Under the pieces are notes generated by a model. The model was not told the origin of the DNA, searched no databases, and was given only the letters and a program-made list of their open reading frames with translations. Positions 11,180 to 23,879 of a stretch of DNA of 64,000 bases are shown here, piece after piece (within the stretch, counting starts at the first letter, position 1; each line of letters starts with the position of its first letter). Made by a program: the position numbers and the translations under genes. Location of the stretch: positions 87,501-151,500 of the forward strand of contig JAYKKT010000038.1 of NCBI GenBank assembly GCA_036023115.1, in the 5' to 3' direction. This stretch comes from Brasenia schreberi. Its lineage: Eukaryota; Streptophyta; Magnoliopsida; Nymphaeales; Cabombaceae.

Positions 11180-11581
11180 CTAATCTAAGGGCAGTGGTGA
11201 CCATGTTCCATGAAGAGAAAGATTGTTTAGTATAGTGGATATCTGCATCGGTTTTGGGATGACTGATTTTGCCACAATTAGGTCTCTTACCATTATTAGC
11301 ATGTGGTTTACATGTTCTACTACATTATCTCCTTCTTTCATTTTATAGGAGTTATATTTTTGTAGTAACAATTGAACATGTAGTTTGTCAGTTGTATCAT
11401 ATTTAGCTGATATAGAATCAAATAGCTCTTTCGCGGTCTCGAATTCCTCGAAGACCTTAATCATGTCATCCTCTATGTACGTCAGCATGATGATTCTTCC
11501 TATTGTGTTATTTTTAAGAAATGTTTTATATATTTCTATTTGTTGCTTTGTGATGTCGTGATGTCTGGTGATGGCGAACAC
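11180..11581 (-). pseudogene. Copia 1 gag (UBN2-type)
   Basis: Open frame of 133 codons with FEEFETAKELFDSISAKY, HVQLLLQKYNSYKMKEGDNV and a VEHVNHM-like helix, the pattern of Copia Gag proteins. The N-terminal third has lost its frame upstream. Confidence 0.85.
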
Positions 11582-11599
11582 ACTATTTCTTTTAAAACA

Positions 11600-12840
11600 T
11601 ACTCTACACCTTCAAGTATTAGAGCCAGCGGTATTCTTGTCTTTCATATTTAGAAGTTTAGACCATTTAGTTTTTTTATCTTTACCAGTTACAACACACA
11701 TATTCTTGAGTTTATTTTTATATTTTTGGTAATTTTAACAAATAGATAGTCTAAAAATAAAACATTCATCAAGCAACAAAGCATAGATAGCATAATTCTA
11801 ATTAACATGATGCACAATATCCAAATAATGAACTGAAGATAACTAATTTATAATATAAAGTCAAGTTGGGATATATTTTTAATTTTTCCCAAAAAATTCC
11901 TACCTCTGATAATTTCCCAAAACACCAGGGGTAAAACAAAATTTTATATGTTTGTCTAATTCTATAATTTTCCAAATGGACCAAGGACAGAACAACAAAA
12001 TTGGTTTTTGGTTTTTCTTAAAAATTCGTCATTGATCGAAAGTAAATGCATAATTTTGCCCCTTAGTATGAATCTTTAATTTTTACAAAAGATAGGAATA
12101 AATTTATCTTTTGATATTGTGGTAGTATTATAATATGTTTAATCGGTAAGAGCAAGAAAGTAATTCAATCTCTTGGTTTTTCATAATTTTCATAAACTAT
12201 TAGAGGGCAAAACAATCTTTTCTCCCATTTGAGGGTAAAGTTGTCTTTTTAGTTGAAAATATCTGGACAAGTTATCCCGTGGCAGAATTAAATTTTCAGT
12301 CCACTACTGACAGTTTTGGAAAACAGCTAGTTTTCACCCTCGATTTTTTTAAATTGCTCACCGTTGAGCGGTTTTGTAGCCAATATAAAATAGGAGGAGA
12401 GAGCATTTTTTCAAGAAGAAGAGAGAGAGAGGGAGAGAGGAGCGGAGCGGCGCTCTGCCTGAGGCCGCTTAGTCAGGGTTTTGTTGGTGTTTTTTTGGCC
12501 TGCTTGTGGCCATCCATCGGCCTTCTGGCCAGAGTTCTGTCGGTGGTTTTCTAGCCCTCTTCTCTTGGCTTTTCTCTCTTGGGTCGGCTTTTGCCTACCT
12601 CTACCCTATCTTGACTTGGGTTGGCTCTTGCCTATCTTTGTCCTATCTTGACTGGGGTTGGCTCTTGCCTGTCTTTGTCCTATCTTGACTGGGGGTGACT
12701 TTTGCCTATCTTTGCCCTGTCTCGACTAGGGTCGGCTCTTGCCTGCGACAGGGAGTCTTCTTCTTCCTCTCTGTTTTTTTTCTTCAATTAAGCGTACCTT
12801 ATTTTACATATTACAAGGACAAACTAGACAATGATACCTT
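11600..12840 (-). other. Copia 1 untranslated leader
   Basis: About 1.2 kb between the 5' LTR and gag, longer than usual for Copia. A weak primer-binding match (GGTATCA, read on the minus strand just inside the LTR at about 12831-12840) resembles the TGGTATCA site for initiator tRNA-Met. Contains a 37-base tandem array and a GA-rich run at about 12417-12445. Confidence 0.6.
12581..12745. repeat. 37-bp tandem repeat in the Copia 1 leader
   Basis: Units begin at about 12581, 12618, 12655, 12693 and 12729 with GGGTTGGCTCTTGCC or close variants and contain 'ctatcttgact'. Just over four copies with moderate divergence. Confidence 0.85.
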
Positions 12841-13273
12841 TGAAGGCTCTTCGGTTATCTTCTCGACGACCTCTAATTTGTTGAACTCTTGTTATCTTCC
12901 CATTCGTCCTCTACAATCCGATGTGTCCTCGCTTCAAGTACGCAGAAGCAGTCAGTCACTGTGAAGAATAATAGGTAAGAGTTCTTTTGTTTGAGGTTTC
13001 CTCACAGTAGGATTTTTCAGAGAGAGGATTTCTTTTTCATATGTTTTTGACCTAGCGGTTGCTCCTGTACCTCCTCGGATTTCCTATTTGGCTTTCCTCA
13101 CATAGAGCCCTTATTTGGTCTGTTGCGGATAAGCATCGTAATCGACCAGTAGTTTCGACCTGTCATGCCCGTTACGACCTTCTTTATCGCAATCTTTCTA
13201 CAAATAACGGTTGGATGGTTAGTCCAGCCATTTCTGTGTTGGGGTTGCTGAGAATGGCTACCTTATCCTTAGA
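12841..13273 (-). repeat. Copia 1 5' LTR
   Basis: 433 bp, matching 7242-7680 with numerous substitutions and small indels. Its outer end has CCTTAGA where the 3' LTR has CCTTACA, so the terminal TG is mutated. Confidence 0.88.
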
Positions 13274-13989
13274 GTGTTTCTCTCTCTATATCCTTTCATT
13301 TTTTACTTTGCTCCCCTCTATCTATCCTTTCATTTTGTAAGCTAAATCAGTTGTGGTGCTTTGTCCTTCTAATGGTTTCTACTATAGCCTAAACAATGTT
13401 TGCTTCATGCATAGTATTCTTTTTTCTTTTCCTTTGTAGATTGTGTGATTCACTATCTCTTTAAGTTTATTCTAGAGAGATTAAGTTTGTTAGTTTTTAT
13501 CCATTCATGATAATTCTTATATGTATTAATGGTCAACGTTGTATGCCCATTGCAAGACCTGTTCGGCTTACCCCCAACTATTCTCAGTCCAACACAACAT
13601 GAGATTACTTTTTGATATTGCTTAAAGATTGTTGGTTCTCATTTTTAGCTCATTGGTACATGAAAACATGCTTCTGCTATCATTATCTAATATTTTGGGG
13701 AGAAATATCTAAGTTGGCAGATTAACATATGATACAATTTCATATGAAAATATCTTTTATCAATTCTTTTATTTTTTTCTTTTCAACAGTTTAGGCTCAT
13801 TTTATGGTACATACCTCATGTGCTAAAGTTGATAAAATTAGTTCTCAATAAGTTTATTATTATATTTAGAGTTGCCATTATGTGGATCTATGTTGACCTC
13901 CTCACACGAGTAAGCCATATCTTGTATTGTCACATACATCATCGATCTAATTTATTTTTTATATCACATACTTTACTAATATATTTTGT

Positions 13990-16620
13990 TAAATAAATGT
14001 TTAGAATTATGGATGTCGGTCGTTCATCAATCACCAATGTTACAAGAAGGTTGGATATGAACTTACCAATCATTGCTTTAGTTGAAATGGATGCAATGGT
14101 CACTTTGTAAGTGAATCTGGTAGTGACATGAATGTTGAATTAAAGGAATTGAAAACAAGTAGTGAGGAAGAAAATGTGTATAATGATATCCAGGGAGAAA
14201 AGTAAGAAATGAGTAAATGTCCAATACTTACTCTCTCAATAGAGCATATGCAAAAGCAAGAAATGGTTGAAATGCAAATTCTTACAGTTTCATTAGACCA
14301 TATACCCTCTATTGATATGTAATTTGGTAGTTATGAGGATGCATATAGTTTTTATAATTTATAGGCTAAGTATGAGGATTTGGAATACGAAAGTATACTT
14401 CGAGAAAAAAGAGAGGTGTGCTATATTGGATGCTACTTTTGTGCAACAAGAAATGATTTAAAAGGCCAAAGGGGGATGAACAATCATCAACAATTATTAC
14501 AAGATGTGGTTGCAAAGTAGGACTAATTATCAAGATGTATCCCAAGATAAAGATGTGGGTTGCTAAAGCACACCATATGGAGCATAACCAAAAGTTACAT
14601 TCACCATAAAAATGTACATGCACAGGTCAATAAAAGGAATAGATTCACATAAAAGTGTGATAGACTCATGGTACAAGTAAGGGTTAAGGGCTTTTAAAAT
14701 AATGAATGTGATGTCATATGAGACAGGTGGTATTCATAATGTACCATTTAATAAAGAACATGTTTATGCTGATATTCGAAAATGTAGAGAGAGTTATTTG
14801 CGAAAGGATTGCCAAATTACAATAACATGCTTTTAGAAAAAGCAAGTTGAAAATCCTTACTTTTATTATGCAATTCAAACTAATGAGCATAGTTAAGTAA
14901 CAAATTGTTTCTGGGTGGATGCTATAGCACTAAAGGTTATTATTATTTTGGTGATGTTGTTTCTTTTGATACCACCTATAAAAAAGCAAATATTTAATGC
15001 CTTTTGCTCCATTCACTAGTGTAAATCATCATAATTGGCCAATTATATTTGGATGTACTTTGCTTGGTGATGAGAAAATGGAGTCATTTGTTTAGTTATT
15101 TAATGAATGGTTGATTGCAATGGGTAATAAACCTTCAATTACAATAATCACATGTCAAGATCTTGTCATGAAAGCGGCAATAAGAAAAGTATTTCCAAAC
15201 ACAAATCATCATTGTTGTCTTTAGAACATTATTCAAAATGCTCTAAAGCATGTAAAGTTTAACTCACATTCACAATTTAGTAGTAAATAGTATGCATGGT
15301 TTTATTTATCAAAAAACAGAGAAGAATTTGAAGATAGGTGGCAAGAGATGATTATGTTATTTCCTGAATTGCTTGAAAATAGTTGGATGAATGATCTTTG
15401 GGCTGATCGTGCTTCGTGGTCTCATCACTACTCACTTAACACATTTATGACAGGAATGTCTACAACCCAACGGAGTGAGAGAATGAACAAAATGTTTAAA
15501 AGTGGCTTGAAATAAGTACTCTATTACATCTTTTTGTAGAAAGATTTAAACAAGCATTAATAGGAGGTATAATAAGGAAAAAATGTTTGACTATCGAATG
15601 AAGAATGAGGTTTAATCTTGTTTTGTGGAGAACCCCTTGCTACTTCATATTAGAGATACATTTATACCATCAATTTTTGAAAAGTTTCGAAAATAATTTG
15701 AAAAGTTGATAAATTGTGATGCTATCCTAGATTCTAGTGATAAGAGCAATAGAAGTTATAAAATACTTTGTTACCAAGCAAATGGCAGAAAAAAAACTAT
15801 ATAATATCTCATATATAGTGTGAAAGCAAGAACTATCTACTTGTTGTTGTCGTTTGTAGTATTTTGCAGGTATTGTTTGTTGTTACATGTTAGTTGTATT
15901 TAGGACTGAGAGAGTTCATAAGTTATAAGAGCATTATATTCTTAAAAGTTGGACCAAACAAGCAAAGATAGGTTCAATAAATTCTTTTGGTATTATAAAT
16001 AAATCATTCCAACAAGAAAGCTCTATCCTTCAAAAGAAATATGTTCTTTTTAAAGTTCACAAATACCTAAAAGAAGCCTTAAGATACGATAAAGCTTATA
16101 GTGATACGGTGGATGCTTTTGATAAATTACACATACAATTAAAGAGAATGAATGATGAATTGGATGAGTCAAGTGCTGCAAAACTAATGAAAATAAAGTT
16201 GCATGTGATAATATTGGAGAGAATCTCTCATAAAGTGGATATAATATTGTTAACATTCTACTGATTCTAATAAGAGTTATGGAGTTGTTTTGTATGATCT
16301 AGTTTGCACAAAAGGAAGCAACAAATGAATTGAATCGGGTATTAATACAACAAAACATAGGAGATGCAAAAGATGTCAGTACTCTAATAATGACTCACGT
16401 ACATGTCCTTACAACTTAAAAAATGTATAAGCTTTTCAATTATATAATTTATGTTATCTTTTTCATATTCAATAATTATACATATTGCTATTGCATGTCT
16501 TGTCACAAAAATATTTCCAAAGATGTGATTGTCGTTAAGCTACCAAGGAAATACAATGTTTGCAGCAGTATAGGTCATAATAAAAGAAATTGTAAAAATG
16601 TGGCTAATATGTTACTCTTT
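13990..16620 (+). pseudogene. MULE transposase, FAR1/FRS type, decayed
   Basis: Recognisable in order. A FAR1 DNA-binding remnant is near 14320-14480 (YEDAYSFYN, then a C-x-F-CATRND patch). The catalytic MULE domain is at about 14990-15520 (MPFAPFTSVNHHNWPIIFGC, LLGDEKMESF, then AAIRKVFPNTNHHCCL). A block NDLWADRASWSHHYSLNTFM followed by GMSTTQRSERMN lies near 15390-15490. A SWIM-like region is near 15780-15960, and CCHC-like ends near 16345-16415 and 16540-16590. Dozens of stops and frameshifts. FAR1-type proteins are the transposases from which the host FHY3/FAR1 factors derive; this copy is a transposon relic, not a host gene. Confidence 0.82.
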
Positions 16621-16832
16621 AATATATTTATACAACCAGGTTTACTGTTCTCCTATCTTATTATTCTTCTTTGTCATTTTAGATGTTGATGAAGAGCTAG
16701 ATGAAGAACATTGACGGTGCTCAAAACAAAATTCAGCTTCAAATGGTACATTTTCTATATTACATATGGTTGAAAATAGATAAATATGATCAAATGGTAA
16801 TGCAATAGCATATAAACATTTTAAATGTATTT

Positions 16833-17233
16833 AATTGTATGCCAACAACCATTAGAAATACCGTAACATTGTTTCCTTAGACAATGGTTTACTGAATTAG
16901 ATATTTTGTGCTCACTTTTGGCTTACTTTCAAATGACTATTTTTATGTATTGTCAATTGACCGTGTTCCTTTTGCATGGATATGCTGGAGAAAGAAAGGC
17001 AAAAAATAGAAACTCCATGAAGGCTTTAGGTGACATATTGATCAAATAGTGACATCCTCTTATTGTTGATGATGCACAAGAATAGGACATGAATAAAATG
17101 TCTTGCCACATTTTATAAATTTTCTAAATGATCATTATTGTAATTTTAAACAACCATTGTTATTTTAATTATATACCAACTCCCATTATATATATTGCAA
17201 TGTTGTTTCCTTACACTATGATTGACTGAATTG
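16833..17233 (+). repeat. diverged direct repeat inside the MULE
   Basis: About 65 bases at 16833-16900 recur at about 17170-17233, sharing 'ccaac', 'ttgtttcctta' and 'actgaatt' words in the same order. Roughly 335 bases apart. Confidence 0.5.
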
Positions 17234-17759
17234 CTACCACACTTGAGATGGTTATAGTTTCATGGGTTTGGATATAGAAATTCTATTAAAACAATTCTAA
17301 AGTAATTTTAATTGGTTTCCTTATACTGAGTATCCCAAGATCACCAGGGCATGCATGCCTTACTTCAGTCTCCCCATTGAAACAATATTATGTCATAGTT
17401 TTTGGCGATGTTGTTTTGTGCTCACAACACTCCGATCATAACATTACCTACCTTCAAATACTATGCGCTAAAATTGTGTTGCGTATGATTAGAAGAAAAT
17501 CTCTTTGAAACTTTTCATAGTATCAAGAGGACAATCTCCTAGGAGTGACAAGGAAGTACACAAAGGCTTCATATAACAACTACACACAATCAAAGTAAAT
17601 AGAGAACCATGACTACTTTTGAATAGTTCTATCAACCATTCACTCATCTATAATGACATCGAACAACGAAGCATCATAAACAATCTAAAGTCAATGTCTA
17701 TAAGCCTTAAACAAGTTTACATAAGCAAGACAATAATCAAATGATATTTCTACATACTA

Positions 17760-18140
17760 AATTTTTAATATTTTTTTTCAATATTTCATGTGGTACTTTC
17801 GAAGCCATTTTTGAAATCTCCAATAATGTTTTCAATAGAACTTCCTTTTAAACTTTTTTTGTCTCCAATTCTCTTCTAATCATTGCTATCTCTTCTCTAG
17901 CCAATTTCAACTCATTTGCATAATTTGAAGAAAATTCATGCTATGCTTCATGACACCATTTAAAATAGTTGCAATCATTGTTGTCCTAAATATCCATGGC
18001 ATATAAAAAAATTATTAGTATATATAAACAAAGTATATAAAAAAGACAACAATAACTTACCCAATTAGGACATCAGTGGAACATTTAGTTAGAGTGTTTC
18101 ATATACCATACCAACATAAGTGTCCTAGGATCTTTGCATG
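17760..18140 (-). pseudogene. GRF-type zinc finger gene relic carried by the MULE
   Basis: The upstream piece (about 18060-18140, minus) ends in a degenerate MFH-CPNW stretch directly followed by a GTAAGT donor. After a roughly 80-base intron and a TTTAG acceptor, the next piece (17765-17985) reads DNNDCNYFKWCHEA. CPNW followed by C-x-x-F-x-W is the signature of GRF zinc fingers. A helical, charged stretch follows (ANELKLAREEIAMIRRELET), as in plant GRF-coiled-coil proteins. At least three stops break it. It lies on the strand opposite the transposase, near the right terminal repeat, so it is either a second MULE gene or captured passenger DNA. Confidence 0.55.
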
Positions 18141-18719
18141 GAAATATCTTAAACATAGAGAAATAGAAGTTTAATAATCCTTGCACTCTCAGTAAACTAA
18201 AATAAACAAGTGGATGCCATCCAAACAATGTTGATAAAGAAGAATGCTCTTTTAATATCTATATCTCTTAGACTTGCATTTCAATGCACCCTTAATTAGG
18301 GTAATGTTCAAAAGCCTAATCTGCCAACTTGGATATTTCTCCCCAATACTCAAAAAGTAATCTCATACTTTGTTTGTATTAAAAACAAATAGAAAGATGC
18401 AAAAAACAAGAAGCATTAAATATTCTTCTAATAATATCAAGGGAACTTATTCAATGTCTATGTTAAAAGACATTGTTCTTCCCACCTCACTCCAACGCAT
18501 TTGCTATCCTCAAATACAAAGGTAGAGAGCATGCCACTTTAGCATTATATAGAACTATGAGAGAATATGGGTTTGCAAGTAGTGACTATGAGGAGGTGAG
18601 GATGTTTGTAGGAACGAGAGAGCAAGAGAGGGCATAGGAAAATGAACGACGAGAAATTTGGGGGAGAGAGAGAAAAGAGTAGGAACTTGAAATTTGGGGA
18701 GGGAGATTTCAAAATTGAC

Positions 18720-18805
18720 TTAAAAGGCCTCATTTCTGGCCACACATCTCAATGGTCCAGATGTGTTGGTAATTGCTTGCATCTAAACTGCTAGCATATA
18801 CCAGT
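18720..18805 (-). repeat. MULE right terminal inverted repeat
   Basis: Reverse complement matches 6827-6907, including ATGCAAGCAATTACCAACAC. A TC microsatellite starts immediately outside. Confidence 0.85.
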
Positions 18806-19334
18806 GTCTCTCTCTCTCTCTATATATATATATATCTTATTTGTGCTAAACCACACATGTCTATCCATACCATTAGATTGAAAAATGAATGGTTTAAATT
18901 GAAAAACGAAAGATAGAAGTTACTTAAAAGCAAAAAGTAAGGTTTGTATTGGTAATGATGGTCTAGCATTTTTCCCATATAATAATCCCATTTGGCATGC
19001 ATGGTTTGACATGGATGAATGTTTAGCATCTTTCTCTCTCTATATGCACTAGCACACATAAGTGCTTTTATGTATTTTACTTTTTAAATTTAAATTTCAA
19101 CCATGATGTATGATTAGGATTTGCTTGAATATACTATTGCTAGCATATAGTTTTCTCTTATATATATATATATATATTCAACATTCATAATGGCTATCAC
19201 TAAACCTAGTGATATAAAACATGAAATAGAAGCCCAATATGGATAATGGAGAACATGATCAACTCTAACAAGCACAACAAAGACTCTTATCATCCATGAG
19301 CTGGAACACTTTGACATGGTAACAACTTAGAAAA

Positions 19335-19397
<63 letters not shown>

Positions 19398-19900
19398 TGT
19401 GTTGTTGGACTCTATACACACATCAGAGAATATCCAAGTAAAATCTGTCATGCTGATAGAAGTTTAAGTAAAAAGTGTTCTGACCAGTATGTCAACAATG
19501 AAGTTGAATTTCATCAAAAACTTAAAGGTCATACAATGAAGTTTTAAGATCAATTTCTTTTTCCAATATGAGAATTTTATACCCTTTGTTGGTTGATGCC
19601 TGTAAAATGTTTTTGATCATCAAGGAGTTTGGGAGTTGGGCTGAAACATCACCGTTCTCTACGACGAACCACTAGTGAATTTTGTTGTTTGGCCAAAGGA
19701 CGATGACAGTTTGTTAGGTAATTTGGCTAGGGTTTGTTTGGATATGTTTTGGCTCAATGAATGTGGTATTTTTTTTGTAAAATTGTGTGTATTTTTAATT
19801 TTTGTTTTGATTTATTCTTTGGACTTTTTTGACATGAACTTTTAAAGAGATTTTTTTGAACTTGAGAATTAATTTGTTATAGGATATATATGATGTTAAT
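18806..19900. other. intergenic, no gene recognised
   Basis: AT-rich with several microsatellites (TC/TA near 18806-18837, TA near 19158-19178). No conserved protein motif on either strand. Confidence 0.5.
19340..19397. repeat. (TA)n(GA)n microsatellite
   Basis: About 42 bases of TA followed by about 16 of GA. Confidence 0.95.
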
Positions 19901-19907
19901 CATCTTT

Positions 19908-19970
19908 TTCTCTCCCTCTTCCTTCTCCTCCTCTTCTTCTTCTTCTTCTTCTCTCTCTCTCTCTCTCTCT
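19908..19970. repeat. pyrimidine tract, (CTT)n(CT)n
   Basis: Continuous pyrimidine stretch of about 60 bases grading from CTC and CTT units to CT dinucleotides. Confidence 0.9.
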
Positions 19971-20549
19971 TAATATAGTAAAAACACGAAGAACCTTTCG
20001 TGGGCATCGTTGGTTGGACCCCCATCACTCCATCCTGAGAGAGACTTTGAGAGAGAGGGAGAAGGACGTCTTGATGCAAGCAAGGGTATGCAAAGGCCCG
20101 AAAACATGCCAGAAAACAAAAAATTTCACCGAATTTTGGAGATGTGTTCCTTATATGTTTTGTTGGACTTTTTGGCCATTAAATCGACTTTAGCCAATGA
20201 TTTGAAGGGGTAAAAGATGCAAAGGCAGGAGGCAACCCTCATGGATCATTTCTTGCTTTTCATAGTGCCAAAAATAGTTTCCAACGAGATATTGAGAAAG
20301 GGCAAAATTGCTTCTTTCCCTCCCTTTTTCTGGTGAAACCATTGGCGGTGTGTGTTTTCTACTAGGGGCAAATGACCTACCAGCCAGTGGCAGACTGTTG
20401 GGTGGTGGTAGCGGGGAAGAACCACCTGAAAACTGTTGGTTTTGACAGTCATAATGATGGTAGGTGGGTAGACCAACACTGCGTGTCGTGTCAGGCCCAC
20501 CGTGACGCGACAGTTGCTAGTGACACTACCTCAAACACGAAACCAAGTA

Positions 20550-21600
20550 TCCTCATGTAGACACAGTTCTGGGTCTAGATCGATCTGAATCCAATTGAAT
20601 AGATTAAAATCTCTTAATCAGATCTGGACAGAATTTTAGGGATCTAGAATAGTTTTAGGGTATTCTGGGTCTGTTTGGGGTCCGATTTTGATGTGGTTTG
20701 ATTTGTTGGTTTCATAATTTAATGTAAAATATTAATATTACATTTTATTATAAATTTAGGAACTAAATTGAGGTGATTAAGATTATGATATTTGGATATA
20801 TAGAAGTTTTAGGTAAGTGGATGTGTTCCCTCTCCAGATACATGTTTGAGATACTTTTAATGATGCATGAGATTATGAAATATTTTTAATGTTTTGAAAT
20901 AATTATATATGCATTGGTTTATTAAATGGAATTAGAAATGCTTTATTGAGTATGTGGATGCATAACATGTGTGTGCTTGTGGGTGAGTAAACCATTAAAG
21001 GTATGAATCTACCATCTACAATGGTATGAGATATTATTGGATTGTATATGAATGTATCCGTTCGTGCTAGCTTGTTGATTGTCATTATAGATGCATAAAA
21101 GATTACCTGGTATAGATCTATTTTAGATGATAGTAGGGGACGTCAGTGGATTGTAGATAGTCATATGGGGTAGTGCTAGCTCATAGATATGTGTGTTGAC
21201 TACTTTGTTGTCTATACTAGTTTTATTTGTAGTTGCATTGGATAACTCATGTAGGTAGTCCTAGATCGATGTATGTTTGATATTGTTGAGATTAACTAGA
21301 TGAATGTATGACTCTACTAGTGTAGTATCCGAATACTTTGTCCCATAGACCTGAGGGGTTGGACATAATGAGCCAGTGCTTCGGTCGTTAAGGTCTTGGG
21401 CCCGACATACTCAGGGTACTGTTGGAGGCCACATGGATAGACAGGAGGAGGGTTCGGAGGACTCCTACGACGTGGTTGTGGTTGGACACAATAGAGGTCC
21501 TACGATCGAAACTAAACTTATACTATTTGTAAGTGTTTGAATATGCATGCATATTTGATATGATGACGCTGATTTAAAACTTTGATATAGATTTTTTATT
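20550..21600 (+). repeat. LTR-like diverged repeat, copy 1
   Basis: Shares ordered words with 25820-26700: an 'aatccaattgaat' region, 'ggatgtgtt', 'gatacatgtttgagatac', 'ttatgaa', a GC-richer block with 'ggttgtggttggacac', then 'gatcgaaactaaa' and a TTGA-rich end. The GC-richer block inside AT-rich DNA looks like a Gypsy LTR, but no terminal repeats, primer site or coding domain could be attached. Confidence 0.4.
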
Positions 21601-22930
21601 ATGATATATGAATTGAAAGCATCATGTCTTTAGTATGTTATAATTGTATAGAGATTACATTACTATGAGTATTGTTGTGGTGCTCATAATTATGGAATAC
21701 ACAAAAGGAAATGTGTAGATTTGATGAATGACAAATAATCTATCACATATAGTTTTGCTAAGAAATCAAAAGGATAGAAAAGAACACCTCAATTTGCTAT
21801 ATGATTATACTTCCTTTAAAATGATGTATCATGTTTCATGGTCATAATAAGCCTTTTAAATCACTAAATAGAGATTTTTTTTAATCTTTAATCTTTTGAA
21901 CTTACCATAATAAGAAAATTGGAAGTGTTGTATTATATAATATTGATGACATATTTACTTTAGAATGACATTTTGAAGGTTGGAAGTGTTTGAGAGATGT
22001 CTTTTTTAATGTTGTACTTATTGTCTATGTTGATGGATATCATATATATCTACCAAATAGCAAGTGAGAATAGTATTAAGATATATTGGTGAAAAAGGTT
22101 CAAATTGTTATATATCTACTTTGTCTTGTGTGCATTAATAATACTCAAATAATATTACTTATAATAGCTATATAAGAATGTTTCTTAAAGTTGGTTTAAG
22201 GCCAAGGACTTGATAAGACAAATAATATAAAAGGTGAGCTTAATGGTAAGTTTGAGAATTGGAAAGGAGATCCTTGTTCATTGAGTCGGTCAACCGACAA
22301 GCCCAAGATAGTAGGTACACCTTGTTGAAACCCCAATTGACAAGCAAGGCGATGGGAGATAAGGATTGACAATTATTGGGTTGAACCTTGATGACTGAGA
22401 CATATCACAAAACAAGAATTAGAGAGAGAAGATCTTCAATGCCCCAATTCATGAGAGGTATGCAATGAACTTGGTGGAACAAGGAGGATTAGAAGGACCA
22501 AAATACTAAGGAAGAAAAGTCACCTCATCAGGACTACATACCATAACCAACAATGATATTTATAAGAGGCATAGAGACAAGAGGAATGAGGTTTAGAACT
22601 AACTCTAATGAACCCAATATAATTTTTTAAAAAGGGAGGTAAGCGAGTCCAAATTCTAGAAAGTATAAATGAATTCAGAATTGAAGGAACCATAGTGATC
22701 TCTCACTATATGTTTGGATCCACCTCTCCCAAGAGCCTCAAGGCGGAATTGGCTGAGTGACACACCATGGTTAAGAAAAAGAAAGCAAACAATAATCTTG
22801 TACTAGACATGATGGCAAAGATATACTATACATATTAACCATTGACTTTAGTTCTACAAATAGAGACGACAAAATTGTAAAATTATAGTAGCAAGAAAGC
22901 ATGCTACTCTTTGTCTGTCACAACACTAAT
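21600..22930. other. no gene recognised
   Basis: AT-rich. A stretch near 22020-22130 has a faint polyprotein look, but no motif is secure. From 22690 to 22790 a frame reads SPKSLKAELAE, which I could not assign. Confidence 0.4.
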
Positions 22931-22936
22931 ACTCAA

Positions 22937-22985
22937 GTATACAACAACAACTAAGCCTTTTCTCATACTAGATGGGTTGACTAAT
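22937..22985 (-). mobile_element. short RTE LINE 3' tip
   Basis: ACAACAACAACTAAGCC followed by 'ttttctcatactagatggg': the reverse complement of the RTE terminus and its TTG tail. Only about 50 bases. Confidence 0.7.
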
Positions 22986-23879
22986 ACTGAAATATCTATA
23001 AATAAAATCATCCCAAGAAAGGTGCAAAGCAAGTCTAAGGATGTTGAAATCCCAATCAACTAAAAATGTTTTCAACATCATTAATCATTAAACCTGTAGT
23101 TGCCCAAACGTCTAGGATCATCAAGGATATCATCTCAAAATAGAATTGAAAGTGATTGTTCTGAGAAATCCAGGATAAAGGACGTGATCGTCAAATAGAA
23201 TAGGTAAACAATGTAACATGATAAGTCATGGATACCCCATTCTAACTAAAGGTGATGTTTTTCTTCCTAGATTCGGTCCACCTAATTGATATACAATTGA
23301 TTAGTCACAAGCCAAGAGCTGATGAAATTAGGGCAACGAGACATTTGAAATCATCGTGGGTCAATGACAAAATGTCAAGGTGAAAATTCATGAGGTTAAC
23401 CATAAGAGGAAGAACAGAGTTAGAATCAAAATCCATGGAAAGAAAAAGAATGAAGGAGATTTTTCGACTAAGATATTATGCAGGAGAATAGAAGGCAAAA
23501 GAAAAAAGAAGGGAGCTCCACCTTTATAAACCAAAATCTCAAATATCATGCTGAAAAACAATTCTGTCAAGATAACTTTTTAACAATTAATAGATGAGTA
23601 CAACTCATGTCCTCATTGATGGTTGCAGGCATAAAGTCGTAGGGGGCATGTGTTGATGCTGAAAATTGAGAGAGGTATAGGCAAACCCTTGAGAAACTGT
23701 AAGAACAAAGGATACACGGCGAACCTTGATGGATCCCCAAAAGAAAGGATGGCAGTTCAGGCCCATGATGTAAGCATGACTTGAGGCACGAAGTAGTAGA
23801 GTGCTAGTTGGTGCACTTGTGTAGCATTGCAACATAAATGTAGCAACAATAGGGAACATATGAAGTCACTGAGAGTTGG

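Larger units (their letters stand above)
7242..13273 (-). mobile_element. Ty1/Copia LTR retrotransposon 1 (in the MULE)
   Basis: About 6.03 kb on the minus strand. Order on the element: 5' LTR 12841-13273, long leader, gag, CCHC knuckle, protease region, integrase, reverse transcriptase, RNase H ending at 7818, polypurine tract 7681-7691, 3' LTR 7242-7680. Flanked by GTGTC (7237-7241) and GTGTT (13274-13278), a five-base target duplication with one change. Frames are interrupted by stops and indels and the LTRs differ at many positions, so it is an old, inactive insertion. Integrase precedes reverse transcriptase, which defines Copia; the lineage is not resolved. Confidence 0.92.
6827..18805 (+). 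mobile_element. MULE (FAR1-type Mutator-like element), split by a Copia insertion
   Basis: Bounded by terminal inverted repeats at 6827-6907 and 18720-18805, which match over about 80 bases when one is reverse-complemented. Inside are a decayed FAR1-type transposase on the plus strand and a GRF-zinc-finger relic on the minus strand. A Copia element occupies 7242-13273; without it the MULE is about 5.9 kb, a usual size. No clear 9-base target duplication remains; both outer flanks are TA or TC microsatellite that may have slipped. The transposase is full of stops, so the element is dead. Confidence 0.8.

Noticed and set aside
13990..16620. functional FHY3/FAR1-like host transcription factor
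   Set aside because: Many in-frame stops and its position between MULE terminal repeats indicate a transposase relic.
16423..16689. separate zinc-knuckle gene
   Set aside because: NVCSSIGHNKRNC is the C-terminal knuckle expected for the adjacent MULE transposase, so it is part of that pseudogene.
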